DNA of 64,000 nt from Rhodobacterales bacterium. GTDB lineage: Bacteria; Pseudomonadota; Alphaproteobacteria; Rhodobacterales; Rhodobacteraceae. The notes beneath the pieces are model-generated. The model searched no databases. It was given only the letters and a program-made list of their open reading frames with translations, and had not been told where the DNA came from. The stretch is from NCBI GenBank assembly GCA_002748265.1, contig PDRY01000018.1, forward strand, positions 62,001 to 126,000. The letters are read 5' to 3'. A program made the position numbers and the translations under genes. Shown in pieces: positions 10,253-19,757 of the stretch. How positions within the stretch are numbered: position 1 is the first letter of the stretch; every line of letters starts with the position of its first letter.

Positions 10253-11302
10253 ATGATCCCATCCGACACGCTTGACCAGATCACCGCCCGGTTCGAATTC
10301 CTCGAAGCCCAGCTCTCTGCCGGGCAGGGCGACATTGCCGAGATCAGCCGCGAATACGCCGACCTGAAGCCGGTGGTGGAGACCATCGGCGGCTACCGTC
10401 AGGCGCTGGGCGACATCGAAGATGCCGAGGCGATGCTCGCCGATCCCGAACTGCGCGATCTGGCCGAGGAAGAGCTGGCAAGCGCCCGCGCGCGGCTCCC
10501 CGAGCTGGAGCAAGCGCTTCAGATCGCGCTCCTTCCCAAGGACGCCGCGGACGCCCGCCCCGCCATCGTGGAGATCCGCCCCGGCACTGGCGGGGACGAA
10601 GCGGCGCTTTTCGCGGGGGATCTTTTGCGCATGTATCAGCGCTATGCCGAGGCGCGCGGCTGGAGCTTCGATCTGATCGAGCTGTCCGAGAGCGAGCTGG
10701 GCGGGGTCAAGGAAGCCGTCGCGCGGATCGCCGGGGAAGGGGTCTTTGCCCGGCTCAAATACGAAAGCGGCGTGCACCGCGTGCAGCGTGTTCCCGAGAC
10801 CGAAAGCGGCGGGCGCATTCACACCTCCGCGGCGACGGTCGCGGTGCTGCCCGAGGCGCAGGATGTGGACATCCAGATCGACCCGTCGGACATCCGCATC
10901 GACACGATGCGCGCCAGCGGAGCCGGGGGGCAGCACGTGAACACCACCGATTCGGCGGTGCGGATCACCCATATCCCCACCGGGATCGTGGTCACGTCGT
11001 CGGAAAAATCCCAGCACCGCAACCGCGAGATCGCGATGCAGGTGCTTAAGGCGCGGCTCTTCGATGCCGAACGCCAGAAGGTTGCCGATGCGCGTGCCGA
11101 TGCGCGCAAGGCGCAGGTGGGATCGGGCGACCGGTCAGAGCGGATCCGCACCTACAACTTCCCCCAGGGCCGGATGACGGATCACCGCATCGGGCTCACG
11201 CTCTACAAGCTGGACGCGATCATGGGCGGCGATCTGGACGAGATCATCGACGCGCTCATCACCGAAACCCAGGCCCGCCAACTGGCGGAGATGGAGGGGT
11301 GA
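10253..11302 (+). CDS. prfA: peptide chain release factor 1
   Basis: Reads UAA/UAG stop codons and triggers release of the peptide from the ribosome. The 349-residue protein has the codon-recognition tripeptide in its PxT form (PET, 181-183) and the GGQ catalytic motif at 225-227 within [11 protein letters not shown], whose Gln is the methylation target of PrmC. prmC follows immediately, overlapping by four bases (GTGA), so enzyme and substrate are co-translated. Confidence 0.98.
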   Translation: MIPSDTLDQITARFEFLEAQLSAGQGDIAEISREYADLKPVVETIGGYRQALGDIEDAEAMLADPELRDLAEEELASARARLPELEQALQIALLPKDAADARPAIVEIRPGTGGDEAALFAGDLLRMYQRYAEARGWSFDLIELSESELGGVKEAVARIAGEGVFARLKYESGVHRVQRVPETESGGRIHTSAATVAVLPEAQDVDIQIDPSDIRIDTMRASGAGGQHVNTTDSAVRITHIPTGIVVTSSEKSQHRNREIAMQVLKARLFDAERQKVADARADARKAQVGSGDRSERIRTYNFPQGRMTDHRIGLTLYKLDAIMGGDLDEIIDALITETQARQLAEMEG

Positions 11303-12135
11303 GCCTCACCGTTCAGGACTGGCTCAAGATCGGTGCCGACATGCTCCGTGACGCGGGGATCGAGAGCGCGCAGAAAGATGCACGGCTCTTTATGGCGGCG
11401 TGTCTCGACATTGATCCGGGGCGGGTCACGCTGCACCTGCGCGACCCGTTGGACGCCGTCCCGGAGGCGGTGTTCCTGGCCGATATCCACGACCGAAAGG
11501 CGCGCAAGCCCGTGTCGCATATCCTTGGCCATCGGGATTTCTATGGCCGCCGTTTCACAGTGACGTCTGATGTTCTGGATCCGCGTCCCGAGACGGAGAC
11601 GCTGATTGCCGCAGCGTTAGAGACGCCGTTTTCGGAGGTGCTCGACTTGGGCACCGGCTCTGGTGCGATCCTTGTCACGCTGTTGGCCGAGCGGCCCCAG
11701 GCGACGGGCATCGGCTCTGATCTGTCCAAACCCGCGCTGCGCGTTGCGCACGAGAATGCTCAGGCCCATGGGGCGCTGGATCGCTGCGCACTGATCGCGT
11801 CGGATTGGTATGACGCGATCGGAGGGCGTTTTGATCTGATCGTGTCGAACCCGCCCTATATCGCGCTTGAGGAGATGCCCGAGCTGGCGCCCGAGCTGTC
11901 ATTCGAGCCGCGCATGGCGCTCACCGACGAGGCCGATGGGCTGACGGCTTATCGCGCGATCGCGGCGGGGGCGGGGGATCACCTGAGCCCTGGCGGACGC
12001 CTGATGGTGGAGATCGGCTGGCAACAAGGCGCAGCCGTGGCGGGCCTGTTCAAAGCAGCCGGGCTCACCGATGTGTCGGTGCGTTCCGATCTTGATGGGC
12101 GTGATCGCGTCGTCATCGGGCACGCACCGGGCTGA
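11299..12135 (+). CDS. prmC: release factor glutamine methyltransferase
   Basis: Transfers methyl from SAM to the Gln of the GGQ motif in release factors. The 278-residue protein has an N-terminal helical domain with [17 protein letters not shown] motif [10 protein letters not shown] (117-125) and the catalytic NPPY at 184-187. It starts with GTG overlapping the prfA stop. A second domain of unrelated function is absent. A weak hairpin follows the stop but has no convincing T-run. Confidence 0.97.
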   Translation: MSLTVQDWLKIGADMLRDAGIESAQKDARLFMAACLDIDPGRVTLHLRDPLDAVPEAVFLADIHDRKARKPVSHILGHRDFYGRRFTVTSDVLDPRPETETLIAAALETPFSEVLDLGTGSGAILVTLLAERPQATGIGSDLSKPALRVAHENAQAHGALDRCALIASDWYDAIGGRFDLIVSNPPYIALEEMPELAPELSFEPRMALTDEADGLTAYRAIAAGAGDHLSPGGRLMVEIGWQQGAAVAGLFKAAGLTDVSVRSDLDGRDRVVIGHAPG

Positions 12136-12317
12136 AAACGGCCCATCGAGGGCGATTTTGGGCTTGCGCCGGGCCGCACTGCGTGTTTTCTAACTCTTGT
12201 CGGTTGACCAAGAGCCTTCGCGCCCTTGCTCCGATGTGTCGTCAGACCCTTGCCGGATTACTTAGGTGCCCCTCGGCGCTCCGGCGGCCTACAGTCACGA
12301 ACTGGACGAAAGACTCC

Positions 12318-12863
12318 ATGCGCTCATCTAAGAACCGCTCGCGCGGCAACAAGAACCGTAACCGTCCTTCCGGCGGCAATATTATTAACCGGGTGTTCGA
12401 TTCGAGCGGCCCGGAGGGCAAGGTCCGGGGCACGCCCCAGCAGATCATCGACAAGTACAACCAGCTTCACCGCGACGCGGTGCTGTCCGGGGACCGGGTC
12501 GATGCTGAAAACTTCGCCCAGCACGCTGAACACTACCTGCGGCTTCTCTCTGAAGCACAGCGCGAGATGGACGCCAAGCGTGCCGAACAGGAAGAGCAGA
12601 ACCGCGCCCGGCAAGCCGAGCGGGACCGCGAACGGGCCGAGCGCCTCAAAGCGCAGGAAGAAGCCGGCGGAGGCGAACAGCCCGACGTCATCGACAGCGG
12701 TGAGGACAGCGGCCCGGTGGAAACCCCGGAAGGCAACCCCAAGCCCCGCGCCCGCAAACCGCGCGCCCGCAAGCCCAAACCGGAAACCGTTGGCGACGAT
12801 GGCGGCGCTCCGGGTGGGGACAGTGACGGCGACAGCGGCGGCCCCGCCGAAGCGGCAGAATAA
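12318..12863 (+). CDS. DUF4167 domain protein
   Basis: A 181-residue cytosolic protein. The first 90 residues fit DUF4167: a basic start MRSSKNRSRGNKNRNRP, then GGNIINRVFDSSGPEGKVRGTPQQI and the helix LHRDAVLSGDRVDAENFAQHAEHY. The second half is low complexity: an E/R-rich coiled coil (about 95-130) and acidic stretches broken by repeated KPRARKPRARKPKP. The basic head suggests nucleic acid or ribosome association; no function is established. ATG 12318 starts at the family's conserved N-terminus. A strong terminator follows. Confidence 0.88.
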   Translation: MRSSKNRSRGNKNRNRPSGGNIINRVFDSSGPEGKVRGTPQQIIDKYNQLHRDAVLSGDRVDAENFAQHAEHYLRLLSEAQREMDAKRAEQEEQNRARQAERDRERAERLKAQEEAGGGEQPDVIDSGEDSGPVETPEGNPKPRARKPRARKPKPETVGDDGGAPGGDSDGDSGGPAEAAE

Positions 12864-12871
12864 ATCCAAGG

Positions 12872-12900
12872 CGGCTCCTTCGGGGGCCGTTTTCGTTTTT
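12872..12900 (+). terminator. rho-independent terminator
   Basis: The stem CGGCTCC/GGGGCCG with a TTCG tetraloop (12872-12889) is followed by TTTTCGTTTTT. It sits nine bases after the DUF4167 stop. Confidence 0.92.
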
Positions 12901-12922
12901 GGGTCCTTGTGGCGGCCGCAGA

Positions 12923-13336
12923 TCAGCCGCGAAGGACCAACTGGCTTGTGGCCGACGCGATCAGCGGTGATGCGGCGACAGTATCGTTGAGCGCCGAAAG
13001 CGCCTCCGTGTCTGGCACGCAGGCCAAAACGAGCGCGTCCAGATCCCCCGCCAGAGACAGCACCCGCGTCACCCCCTCAAGCCCGGCCAGCCAGCTTAGT
13101 GCGTCGTCGCAGGGGCGCTGCGCAATCCGCACGAACAGCACCGCCCGCAATAGCCCGGCCTCGGGAGCGATTTCGGCCCTGGCTCCGCGCAGGATGCCAC
13201 TTTCCTGAAGCCAGGTGAGGCGGTCCTGCACCGCCTGCCGCGACAGGCCGATCTCGCGCCCTATGGCAGCGGCGCTGCGGCGGGCATCGCGCTCCAGGAT
13301 GGCCAGAATGCGCCGGTTGGTTGTGTCGATCTGCAT
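12923..13336 (-). CDS. Lrp/AsnC-family transcriptional regulator (short)
   Basis: A 137-residue regulator. The N-terminus MQIDTTNRRILAILERDAR and the helix-turn-helix AAIGREIGLSRQAVQDRLTWL are standard Lrp, followed by a reduced RAM effector domain. ATG 13336 gives the canonical N-terminus; the frame is open further upstream but that extension is not Lrp-like. It is divergent from a cupin gene with 88 bases between starts, so the shared region probably holds its operator. Confidence 0.9.
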   Translation of the reverse strand: MQIDTTNRRILAILERDARRSAAAIGREIGLSRQAVQDRLTWLQESGILRGARAEIAPEAGLLRAVLFVRIAQRPCDDALSWLAGLEGVTRVLSLAGDLDALVLACVPDTEALSALNDTVAASPLIASATSQLVLRG

Positions 13337-13424
13337 TTCCGGCGATCCGCTCTCGAGTTCCGTCGCTTCGCAAGATGCGCCGGGCGCGGCGGGCAGGCAA
13401 GCTGCCCCGAAAAGGAGAGCCGTC

Positions 13425-13739
13425 ATGCGCATCATCACCCCCACCGACTTCACCGGCACCCGCGCCTGGGATGCCCAGCTGATCGAACGTTTCACCGGCG
13501 CCACCACCGTGCGCCTGCACTGGACCGACCAGCCCTATAGGTGGCACGTGAATGACGGCCCGGAAGTCTTTGTTGTCTTAAGCGGAATGGTCGATATGCA
13601 TGCGCGCGAAAACGGCGTGGAGACGATCCACCCGATGCGCCCCGGCGACATCTTCCATGTCCGCGCGGGCGGTGCCCATGTCGCCCATCCTCAGGGTCCC
13701 GCACATGTGCTGGTGATCGAGCGCGAGGGCAGCGTCTGA
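13425..13739 (+). CDS. single-domain cupin protein
   Basis: A 104-residue protein with one beta-barrel cupin domain: PYRWHVNDGPEVFVVLSGMVDMHA is motif 1 and MRPGDIFHVRAGGAHVAHPQG is motif 2. His residues in both motifs could bind a metal. ATG 13425 follows an excellent AAAGGAG site. The small size suits a ligand-binding or isomerase-like role, but no substrate can be assigned. It is divergent from the Lrp-like gene, which may control it. Confidence 0.88.
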   Translation: MRIITPTDFTGTRAWDAQLIERFTGATTVRLHWTDQPYRWHVNDGPEVFVVLSGMVDMHARENGVETIHPMRPGDIFHVRAGGAHVAHPQGPAHVLVIEREGSV

Positions 13740-13809
13740 GCCGCCCGCGACCGGATGCCTCGCACGCTTGTGATTGCACCTTGCGGGGTTCCCAGTCTAG
13801 ATCGGTTCT

Positions 13810-15774
13810 ATGATAGCAGAACTCGGACATTTCGCCCTGATCCTGGCCGCGCTTGTCGCGGTGGTTCAGGCCACGCTTCCCCTGATCGGCGCCCATAAGG
13901 GCTGGCGCAGCTGGATGGAGGTGGCGCCCCCGGCCGCCATGATCCAGTTCCTGCTGACGGGCATCGCCTTTTGTGCGCTGACCTGGGCCTTTATCACGTC
14001 GGATTTCTCGCTCCGCCTGGTCTGGGCCAACAGCCATTCGGCCAAGCCGATGCTCTACAAGGTCACGGGCGTGTGGGGGAACCACGAAGGCTCCATGCTG
14101 CTGTGGGTGCTGATCCTGTCCCTGTTCGGAGCCGCCGCAGCGGCGTTCGGCGGCAACCTTTCGGAAAGCCTGCGGGCCCGCGTTCTGGGCGTGCAAGGGC
14201 TGATCGGAGCCGCCTTCTTCGGCTTTATCCTCTTTACGTCGAACCCGTTTTTGCGGCTGGCCACGCCGCCGCTGAACGGCAAAGACCTCAACCCGCTGCT
14301 GCAAGACCCCGGCTTGGCGTTCCACCCGCCGTTTCTCTATCTGGGCTATGTCGGGCTCTCCATGGCGTTCTCCTTTGCCGTGGCCGCGCTGCTCGAAGGC
14401 AAGGTCGACGCCGCCTGGGGCCGCTGGGTGCGCCCCTGGACGCTGGCCGCCTGGCTGTTCCTGACGGTCGGCATCGGGCTGGGATCCTGGTGGGCCTACT
14501 ATGAGCTCGGCTGGGGCGGGTTCTGGTTCTGGGACCCGGTAGAAAACGCGTCCTTCATGCCGTGGCTTCTGGCGGCGGCACTGCTGCATTCCGCCATCGT
14601 GGTCGAAAAGCGCGAATCCCTCAAAAGCTGGACGATCCTGCTGGCGATCCTCGCCTTCGGATTCTCGCTTCTGGGCACGTTCATCGTGCGCTCGGGGGTG
14701 ATCACATCGGTCCACGCCTTCGCCAACGATCCGACGCGCGGGGTCTTCATTCTTGCGATCCTTGCGATCTTCGTGGGCGGAGCGCTGACGCTCTATGCCG
14801 CGCGGGCGGGGATCATGCAGGCGCAGGGGGTGTTCTCGGTGGTGAGCCGGGAAAGCGCCCTTGTGCTGAACAATATCCTGCTGGCGGTAAGTGCCTTTGT
14901 CGTGTTCATCGGCACCATGTGGCCGCTTCTGGCTGAGATGTTCATGGGCCGGACGCTCTCCGTCGGCGCGCCCTTCTTCAATGCGGCCTTTACTCCATTC
15001 ATGACCGCGCTCGGGATCATCCTGCCCTTGGGCGCAATGTTGGCGTGGAAACGTGGCAATCTCTCCAAGGCCGCGCGTCCGCTGGTGCCTGCGCTCGTCC
15101 TCGCGGCGGCACTTGGGCTTCTTGCCTATGCGATGCAGTCCGAACGCACCGCGCTTGGCCCGCTCGGCGTGGCGCTCGGCGCCTGGGTGATCGCAGGGGC
15201 GCTGACCGATCTGTGGACCCGCACCGGGCGCGGTGCCTTTGGCGCGCGGCTTGCGAGGTTGCGTCGCCTGCCGGGGGCCGATTGGGGTAAAACCGTCGCC
15301 CATGCCGGGCTCGGCGTGACGATGCTCGGCATTGCGGGGCTTATGGCGTGGGACGTCGAAGACATCCGCGTCGCCCAGCCCGGCGAGCGGTTCGAGGTCG
15401 CGAATTACGGGGTCGAGTTGATCAAGGTCGAACGCGTGCGCGGCCCCAACTACGATGCCAACCGCGCCGAGATCGCGATGTTCAAGGGCGAGCGCCAAAT
15501 CGCGCTCCTCCACCCCGAAAAGCGCTTCTATCCGGTGCAAGCCATGCCCACGACTGAGGCGGGGCTCGATAACGGCTTCTGGCGTGACCTTTACGTGGTC
15601 ATCGGAGATCCCCAGGCGGGCGGCGGCTGGGCCGTGCGGACCTATATCAAACCCTTCGCCAACTGGATCTGGGGCGGCTCGATCCTGATGGCCCTTGGCG
15701 GGATCTTGTCCCTCATGGACCGCCGCCTGCGGGTGGCGGCCGGGGCGCGCAAAGCAAAACCGGTGGCGGCATGA
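13810..15774 (+). CDS. ccmF: cytochrome c biogenesis heme lyase subunit CcmF
   Basis: Integral membrane core of the system I heme ligation complex, which attaches heme to apocytochrome c in the periplasm with CcmH and CcmI. At 654 residues with about 15 hydrophobic segments it has normal length. The heme-handling WWD region, GSWWAYYELGWGGFWFWDP, lies at about 226-243, and family His residues such as those in NSHSAKP and FHPPF are present. It overlaps ccmH by four bases (ATGA). The ccmE gene that often precedes ccmF is not in the window. Confidence 0.97.
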   Translation: MIAELGHFALILAALVAVVQATLPLIGAHKGWRSWMEVAPPAAMIQFLLTGIAFCALTWAFITSDFSLRLVWANSHSAKPMLYKVTGVWGNHEGSMLLWVLILSLFGAAAAAFGGNLSESLRARVLGVQGLIGAAFFGFILFTSNPFLRLATPPLNGKDLNPLLQDPGLAFHPPFLYLGYVGLSMAFSFAVAALLEGKVDAAWGRWVRPWTLAAWLFLTVGIGLGSWWAYYELGWGGFWFWDPVENASFMPWLLAAALLHSAIVVEKRESLKSWTILLAILAFGFSLLGTFIVRSGVITSVHAFANDPTRGVFILAILAIFVGGALTLYAARAGIMQAQGVFSVVSRESALVLNNILLAVSAFVVFIGTMWPLLAEMFMGRTLSVGAPFFNAAFTPFMTALGIILPLGAMLAWKRGNLSKAARPLVPALVLAAALGLLAYAMQSERTALGPLGVALGAWVIAGALTDLWTRTGRGAFGARLARLRRLPGADWGKTVAHAGLGVTMLGIAGLMAWDVEDIRVAQPGERFEVANYGVELIKVERVRGPNYDANRAEIAMFKGERQIALLHPEKRFYPVQAMPTTEAGLDNGFWRDLYVVIGDPQAGGGWAVRTYIKPFANWIWGGSILMALGGILSLMDRRLRVAAGARKAKPVAA

Positions 15775-16220
15775 TGAAACGGCTCCTTCTGATCCTCACG
15801 CTGCTCGCCTCGCCCGCTTTTGCGGTGCAGGTGGATGAACTGCTGGACGATCCGGTGCTCGAATCCCGCGCCCGCGAGATCAGCGCCGGGCTGCGCTGCC
15901 CCGTCTGCCGCAACGAGAGCATCGACGAGAGCAACGCAGGCGTTTCCAAGGACTTGCGCGTTCTGGTGCGCGACCGTCTGCTCGCGGGGGATAGCAACGA
16001 AGAGGTCGTCGCCTACATCGTCGATCGCTACGGCGAATACGTCCTGCTCAAACCCACCACCGATGGCGCGAACCAGCTCCTGTGGTGGGCCGGTCCGATC
16101 TGTCTCGTGCTTGGCCTCGGGGTGGGCTGGATGGCGATCCGCCCCCGCAAACGCCCGGCCCCCGCAGCGCTCAACGCCGAGGAAGAGGCGCGCCTCGCAG
16201 AGCTCCTGAAGGACGACTGA
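15771..16220 (+). CDS. ccmH: cytochrome c biogenesis protein CcmH
   Basis: Membrane-anchored thiol-disulfide protein that holds apocytochrome c for heme ligation. The 149-residue protein has a signal sequence, the redox motif LRCPVCRNESI (Cys43, Cys46), a helical periplasmic domain and a C-terminal membrane helix (about 100-125). This is the short CcmH/CcmL form without TPRs; the TPR partner CcmI is encoded at 35.1-36.4 kb. Translation is coupled to ccmF. Confidence 0.96.
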   Translation: MMKRLLLILTLLASPAFAVQVDELLDDPVLESRAREISAGLRCPVCRNESIDESNAGVSKDLRVLVRDRLLAGDSNEEVVAYIVDRYGEYVLLKPTTDGANQLLWWAGPICLVLGLGVGWMAIRPRKRPAPAALNAEEEARLAELLKDD

Positions 16221-16226
16221 CCCGCC

Positions 16227-16282
16227 CTTCTTATTTGTGGCAAATACCTTGGGGGAGCCCGAAGGGCGGGGGCAAAGCCCCC
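16227..16282 (+). repeat. composite intergenic repeat, copy A
   Basis: The head TTCTTATTTGTGGCAAATACC includes the inverted repeat TATTTG-TGG-CAAATA (16232-16246), followed by a G run and the hairpin GGGGGC-AAA-GCCCCC (16268-16282). The same architecture recurs four more times in the window. Here it lies between ccmH and the crotonase gene. Confidence 0.75.
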
Positions 16283-16364
16283 ATATTCCCCCGCTCTGAC
16301 CCAAGGTCGGGCGTTTCCTTGGCGCGCTGTTTCGGGCAATGATCCCGCAAACAGGAGGACCCCC

Positions 16365-17141
16365 ATGAGCTTTCAGACGATTTCCTTTGACGTCAGCGAC
16401 AATGTCGCGCTGATCACCTTCCGCCGCCCCGATGTGATGAACGCGCTCAACAGCCAGATGCGCGCGGAGATTCGCGACGCCTTTGAGCGCGGCGGGCGTG
16501 AGGCGCGGGTTGTCGTCATGACGGGCGAGGGGCGGGGGTTCTGCTCGGGGCAGGACCTGGCCGATGGCGGCAACGCGGCCAAGATCGACCTGGAGGCGAC
16601 CTTGCGGGACGAATACGTCCCGATGCTGCGCGCGATCATCGACTGCCCCGTGCCGACCATCGCCGCCGTCAATGGCACCGCCGCCGGGGCTGGTGCAAAC
16701 CTTGCCCTTGCGGCCGATGTCGTGATCGCCTCGGACGAGGCGAAGTTCATCCAGGCCTTTGCCAAGATCGCGCTGATCCCCGACGCGGGCGGCACCTACT
16801 GGCTTCCGCGTCAGGTCGGCTCGGCCCGCGCCATGGGCGCCTCGCTGTTCGCGGAGCCCGTCACTGCCCAGCAGGCGGCGGACTGGGGCATGATCTGGGA
16901 AGCGGTCCCCGAGGCCGAGTTCGATGCCCACTGGCGCGCCCGGGCCCGGCACCTTGCGGAAGGGCCGACCGAAACCTACCGCCATATCAAGACCGCGATC
17001 CGCGGCAGCTACGACAACGATCTGGACGGTCAGCTTGCGCTTGAGGCCAAACTGCAAGGGATCGCCGGCAAAAGCCGCGATTTCATGGAAGGCGTCACCG
17101 CGTTCCTGCAAAAGCGCAAAGCCGATTTCCAAGGGCGTTAA
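16365..17141 (+). CDS. enoyl-CoA hydratase/isomerase, PaaG-like
   Basis: A 258-residue crotonase-fold enzyme that stabilises acyl-CoA enolates. The oxyanion-hole segments GRGFCSGQDLAD and NGTAAGAGANLALAADV are clear. At the catalytic position it has Asp in ALIPDAGGTYWLPRQVG rather than Glu, as in PaaG-type 1,2-epoxyphenylacetyl-CoA or 2,3-dehydroadipyl-CoA isomerases, so isomerase is more likely than hydratase. The final QKRKADFQGR is typical of the group. ATG 16365 follows AGGAGG. No other phenylacetate genes are nearby. Confidence 0.88.
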   Translation: MSFQTISFDVSDNVALITFRRPDVMNALNSQMRAEIRDAFERGGREARVVVMTGEGRGFCSGQDLADGGNAAKIDLEATLRDEYVPMLRAIIDCPVPTIAAVNGTAAGAGANLALAADVVIASDEAKFIQAFAKIALIPDAGGTYWLPRQVGSARAMGASLFAEPVTAQQAADWGMIWEAVPEAEFDAHWRARARHLAEGPTETYRHIKTAIRGSYDNDLDGQLALEAKLQGIAGKSRDFMEGVTAFLQKRKADFQGR

Positions 17142-17164
17142 GCGCGCGCACCACGATATGCGAA

Positions 17165-17182
17165 GGGGGCCTCTCGGCCCCC
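17165..17182. terminator. hairpin between converging genes, possible terminator
   Basis: GGGGGCC/GGCCCCC forms a 7-bp stem with a 4-base loop, located between the crotonase stop and the end of the opposing oxygenase-like gene. There is no T-run on either side, so termination is inferred only from position. Confidence 0.4.
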
Positions 17183-17228
17183 TCACGCGCCCAAGGGGCG
17201 CGTCGATCACAAAGAATGATGTCGGGGC

Positions 17229-17849
17229 TCAGGCCCAAGCGTAGTTGAAGCTGATCGAGATGCGGTCGTCATCCGCCATATTGATCGGCACCTCGTGGCG
17301 CAGCCAGCTTTCCCAGAGCAGGACATCCCCCGGTTTGGGCGACAGGTAGATGAATTTGCGCAGCTCTTCGCGGGCCGTGCGGATCCGTTCCGGGGCCGCC
17401 ATCATCATCGCGGAGCGCGGGTCTTCGAGCTTGAGCGCGCTCGCGCCGTCAGGCATGGCGACATAGGTCGTGCCCGAGATCACGCTGTGCGGGTGCAGGT
17501 GCGAGCTGTGCGTGCCGCCAAAGGGCAGGATGTTGATCCACAGATCTTCGAGCACCAGCTCGCGCCCATCCAGATCGAATTCCAGATCCTTGGCAAAGCT
17601 CGCGACATGGGCGTCGAGCGCCTCCTTGAGATCGGCAAAGATCGGGAACCGCCAGGGCAGATCCGCGAGCGAAGCGTAGCTCGTATAGCCCGGATAGTCG
17701 TTCTCTTCGCACCACTGCTGCCCGGCCTCGTCATCCTCGGCGATGGACAGCGCGGCGGCTTCGAGCTCGCTAGTGTCGATGCCCGGTCCCTGTTCGGACA
17801 GGGCCGCGTGGTAGAGGCGGGTGACGAAGAGGGACCGGATATCAGACAT
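17229..17849 (-). CDS. putative 2OG-Fe(II) oxygenase (TIGR02466 type)
   Basis: A 206-residue protein that resembles the TIGR02466 family of double-stranded beta-helix, 2-oxoglutarate/Fe(II)-type proteins. The visible core is ILPFGGTHSSHLHPHSVISGTTYV, with His residues suited to metal binding, followed by KPGDVLLWESWLRHEVPIN and RISISFNY, which supplies the distal His and the Arg for 2-oxoglutarate. The substrate is unknown. It begins five bases after the typA stop and so is probably the second gene of a typA operon. Confidence 0.8.
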   Translation of the reverse strand: MSDIRSLFVTRLYHAALSEQGPGIDTSELEAAALSIAEDDEAGQQWCEENDYPGYTSYASLADLPWRFPIFADLKEALDAHVASFAKDLEFDLDGRELVLEDLWINILPFGGTHSSHLHPHSVISGTTYVAMPDGASALKLEDPRSAMMMAAPERIRTAREELRKFIYLSPKPGDVLLWESWLRHEVPINMADDDRISISFNYAWA

Positions 17850-17854
17850 GGGGT

Positions 17855-19672
17855 TTATCCTTGGCTGCGGGCGTGGCGCTTGCGCTCATGCGGGTCGAGA
17901 TACTTCTTCCGCAGGCGGATTGCGTTCGGGGTGACTTCGACCAGTTCGTCATCGTCGATATAGGCGATGGCCTCTTCGAGGCTCATCTTCACCGGCGGCG
18001 TCAGGCGGACGTTTTCATCCGAACCGGCCGCGCGAACGTTGGTCAGCTTCTTGCCCTTGAGCGGGTTCACTTCCAGATCGTTGTCGCGGGAATGCTCGCC
18101 CAGGATCATGCCCTGGTAGACGTCTTCCTGCGCGCCGATAAAGAACTTGCCCCGGTCTTCGAGGTTGAAGATCGCATAGGCCACCGACACGCCATTCTCC
18201 ATGGAGATCAGAACCCCCTGGCGACGGCCCGGGATCGCGCCCTTATGCGCTTCCCAGGCGTGGAAGACGCGGTTCATCACGCCGGTGCCTTTGGTGTCGG
18301 TCAGGAATTCACCGTGATAGCCGATGAGCCCGCGCGAGGGCACATGGGCGATGATGCGCGTCTTGCCCTGCTGCTGCTTCATCTCGATGAGAGAGCCTTT
18401 GCGCGCGCCGGTGATCTTTTCGATCACGGAGCCGGAATATTCGTCATCCACGTCGATGGTGACTTCTTCGACCGGCTCGACGGTCTGGCCGTCTTCCTCG
18501 CGCAGCAGAACCTGCGGGCGGGAGATCGACAGCTCGAACCCTTCGCGGCGCATGTTTTCGATCAGCACGCCCATCTGAAGTTCGCCCCGGCCCGCGACCT
18601 CGAAGGCCTCGCCGCCGGGCGTGTCGGTGACGCGGATCGCGACATTGGTTTCGGCCTCTTTCATCAGCCGGTCGCGGATCACGCGGGACTGGACTTTCTT
18701 GCCGTCGCGGCCTGCCAGAGGGCTGTCATTGATGCCGAAGGTCACGGTGATGGTCGGCGGGTCGATGGGCTGCGCATCGAGCGGCGCTTCCACCTCGGGC
18801 GCGCAGATCGTGTCGGCCACGGTCGCTTTCGCCATCCCGGCAAGTGAGACGATGTCGCCTGCGATGCCTTCGTCAATCGGCTGCTGGCTCAGGCCGCGGA
18901 AGGCCATGACCTTGCTCACGCGGAACTGCTCCACCCGGTCGCCCTGGCGGGACAGGGCCTTGACGGTGTCGCCCGCCTTGACGCGGCCGCTTTCAATGCG
19001 GCCGGTCAGCATCCGCCCGATGAACGGGTCGGCGCCCAACGTGGTGGCCAGCATACGGAAGGGCTCATCGGCATGGCCGAACTGCTTGGGCGGCTCGACA
19101 TGCTTGAGGATTAGGTTGAACAGCGGATCGAGGTTTTCGCGCGGGTCGTCCAGATCCTCCGCCGCCCAGCCGGAGCGGCCCGAGGCGTAGAGATGCGGGA
19201 AATCGAGCTGCTCTTCGTTGGCATCGAGCGATGCAAAGAGGTCGAACACCTCGTCCAGAGCGCGGTCGGGCTCGGCGTCGGGCTTGTCCACCTTGTTGAC
19301 GACCACGATCGGCTTGAGCCCCAGGGCGAGCGCCTTGGAGGTCACGAACTTGGTCTGCGGCATGGGGCCTTCGGCGGCGTCCACCAGCAGGACAACACCA
19401 TCCACCATGGAGAGGATCCGCTCCACCTCGCCGCCGAAATCGGCGTGGCCGGGGGTGTCCACGATATTGATCCGCTGATCGCCATGCTCGACGCTGGTGC
19501 ATTTGGCGAGGATGGTGATGCCGCGCTCGCGCTCCAGATCGTTGCTGTCCATGGCGCGTTCCGCCACGGCCTGATTTTCCCGGAACGACCCGGATTGCTT
19601 GAGAAGCTCGTCAACCAGAGTTGTCTTGCCGTGGTCAACGTGAGCGATGATCGCGATATTGCGCAGGTCCAT
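17855..19672 (-). CDS. typA: ribosome-associated GTPase TypA/BipA
   Basis: Translational GTPase acting on ribosome assembly and stress or cold adaptation. The 605-residue protein starts [20 protein letters not shown], carrying the G1 P-loop, with [15 protein letters not shown] (G3) and VVNKVDKP (G4) following. The BipA-specific C-terminal region includes [19 protein letters not shown] and the [14 protein letters not shown] loop. ATG 19672 gives the invariant family N-terminus; the frame extends upstream but without conserved residues. Confidence 0.97.
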   Translation of the reverse strand: MDLRNIAIIAHVDHGKTTLVDELLKQSGSFRENQAVAERAMDSNDLERERGITILAKCTSVEHGDQRINIVDTPGHADFGGEVERILSMVDGVVLLVDAAEGPMPQTKFVTSKALALGLKPIVVVNKVDKPDAEPDRALDEVFDLFASLDANEEQLDFPHLYASGRSGWAAEDLDDPRENLDPLFNLILKHVEPPKQFGHADEPFRMLATTLGADPFIGRMLTGRIESGRVKAGDTVKALSRQGDRVEQFRVSKVMAFRGLSQQPIDEGIAGDIVSLAGMAKATVADTICAPEVEAPLDAQPIDPPTITVTFGINDSPLAGRDGKKVQSRVIRDRLMKEAETNVAIRVTDTPGGEAFEVAGRGELQMGVLIENMRREGFELSISRPQVLLREEDGQTVEPVEEVTIDVDDEYSGSVIEKITGARKGSLIEMKQQQGKTRIIAHVPSRGLIGYHGEFLTDTKGTGVMNRVFHAWEAHKGAIPGRRQGVLISMENGVSVAYAIFNLEDRGKFFIGAQEDVYQGMILGEHSRDNDLEVNPLKGKKLTNVRAAGSDENVRLTPPVKMSLEEAIAYIDDDELVEVTPNAIRLRKKYLDPHERKRHARSQG

Positions 19673-19757
19673 TTGGTCCGTCCGTGAAAGGGGTGTTGCG
19701 CGGGCCATAGCGCAGCCATCCCATCGGGGCCAGTGCAAAAGGGACTATGGCGCGGGC

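Noticed and set aside
12700-12800. Short tandem repeats in the DUF4167 gene
   Set aside because: The repeated KPRARKPRAR codons are a low-complexity protein tail, not a DNA repeat array.
13492-15540. Open frame of 682 codons on the minus strand opposite the cupin and ccmF
   Set aside because: Antisense composition (His/Gln/Arg/Gly rich), no start context, and it covers two well-supported genes.
15642-17210. Open frame of 522 codons on the minus strand across ccmF, ccmH and the crotonase gene
   Set aside because: It crosses three certain genes and repeat copy A; nothing in it resembles a domain.
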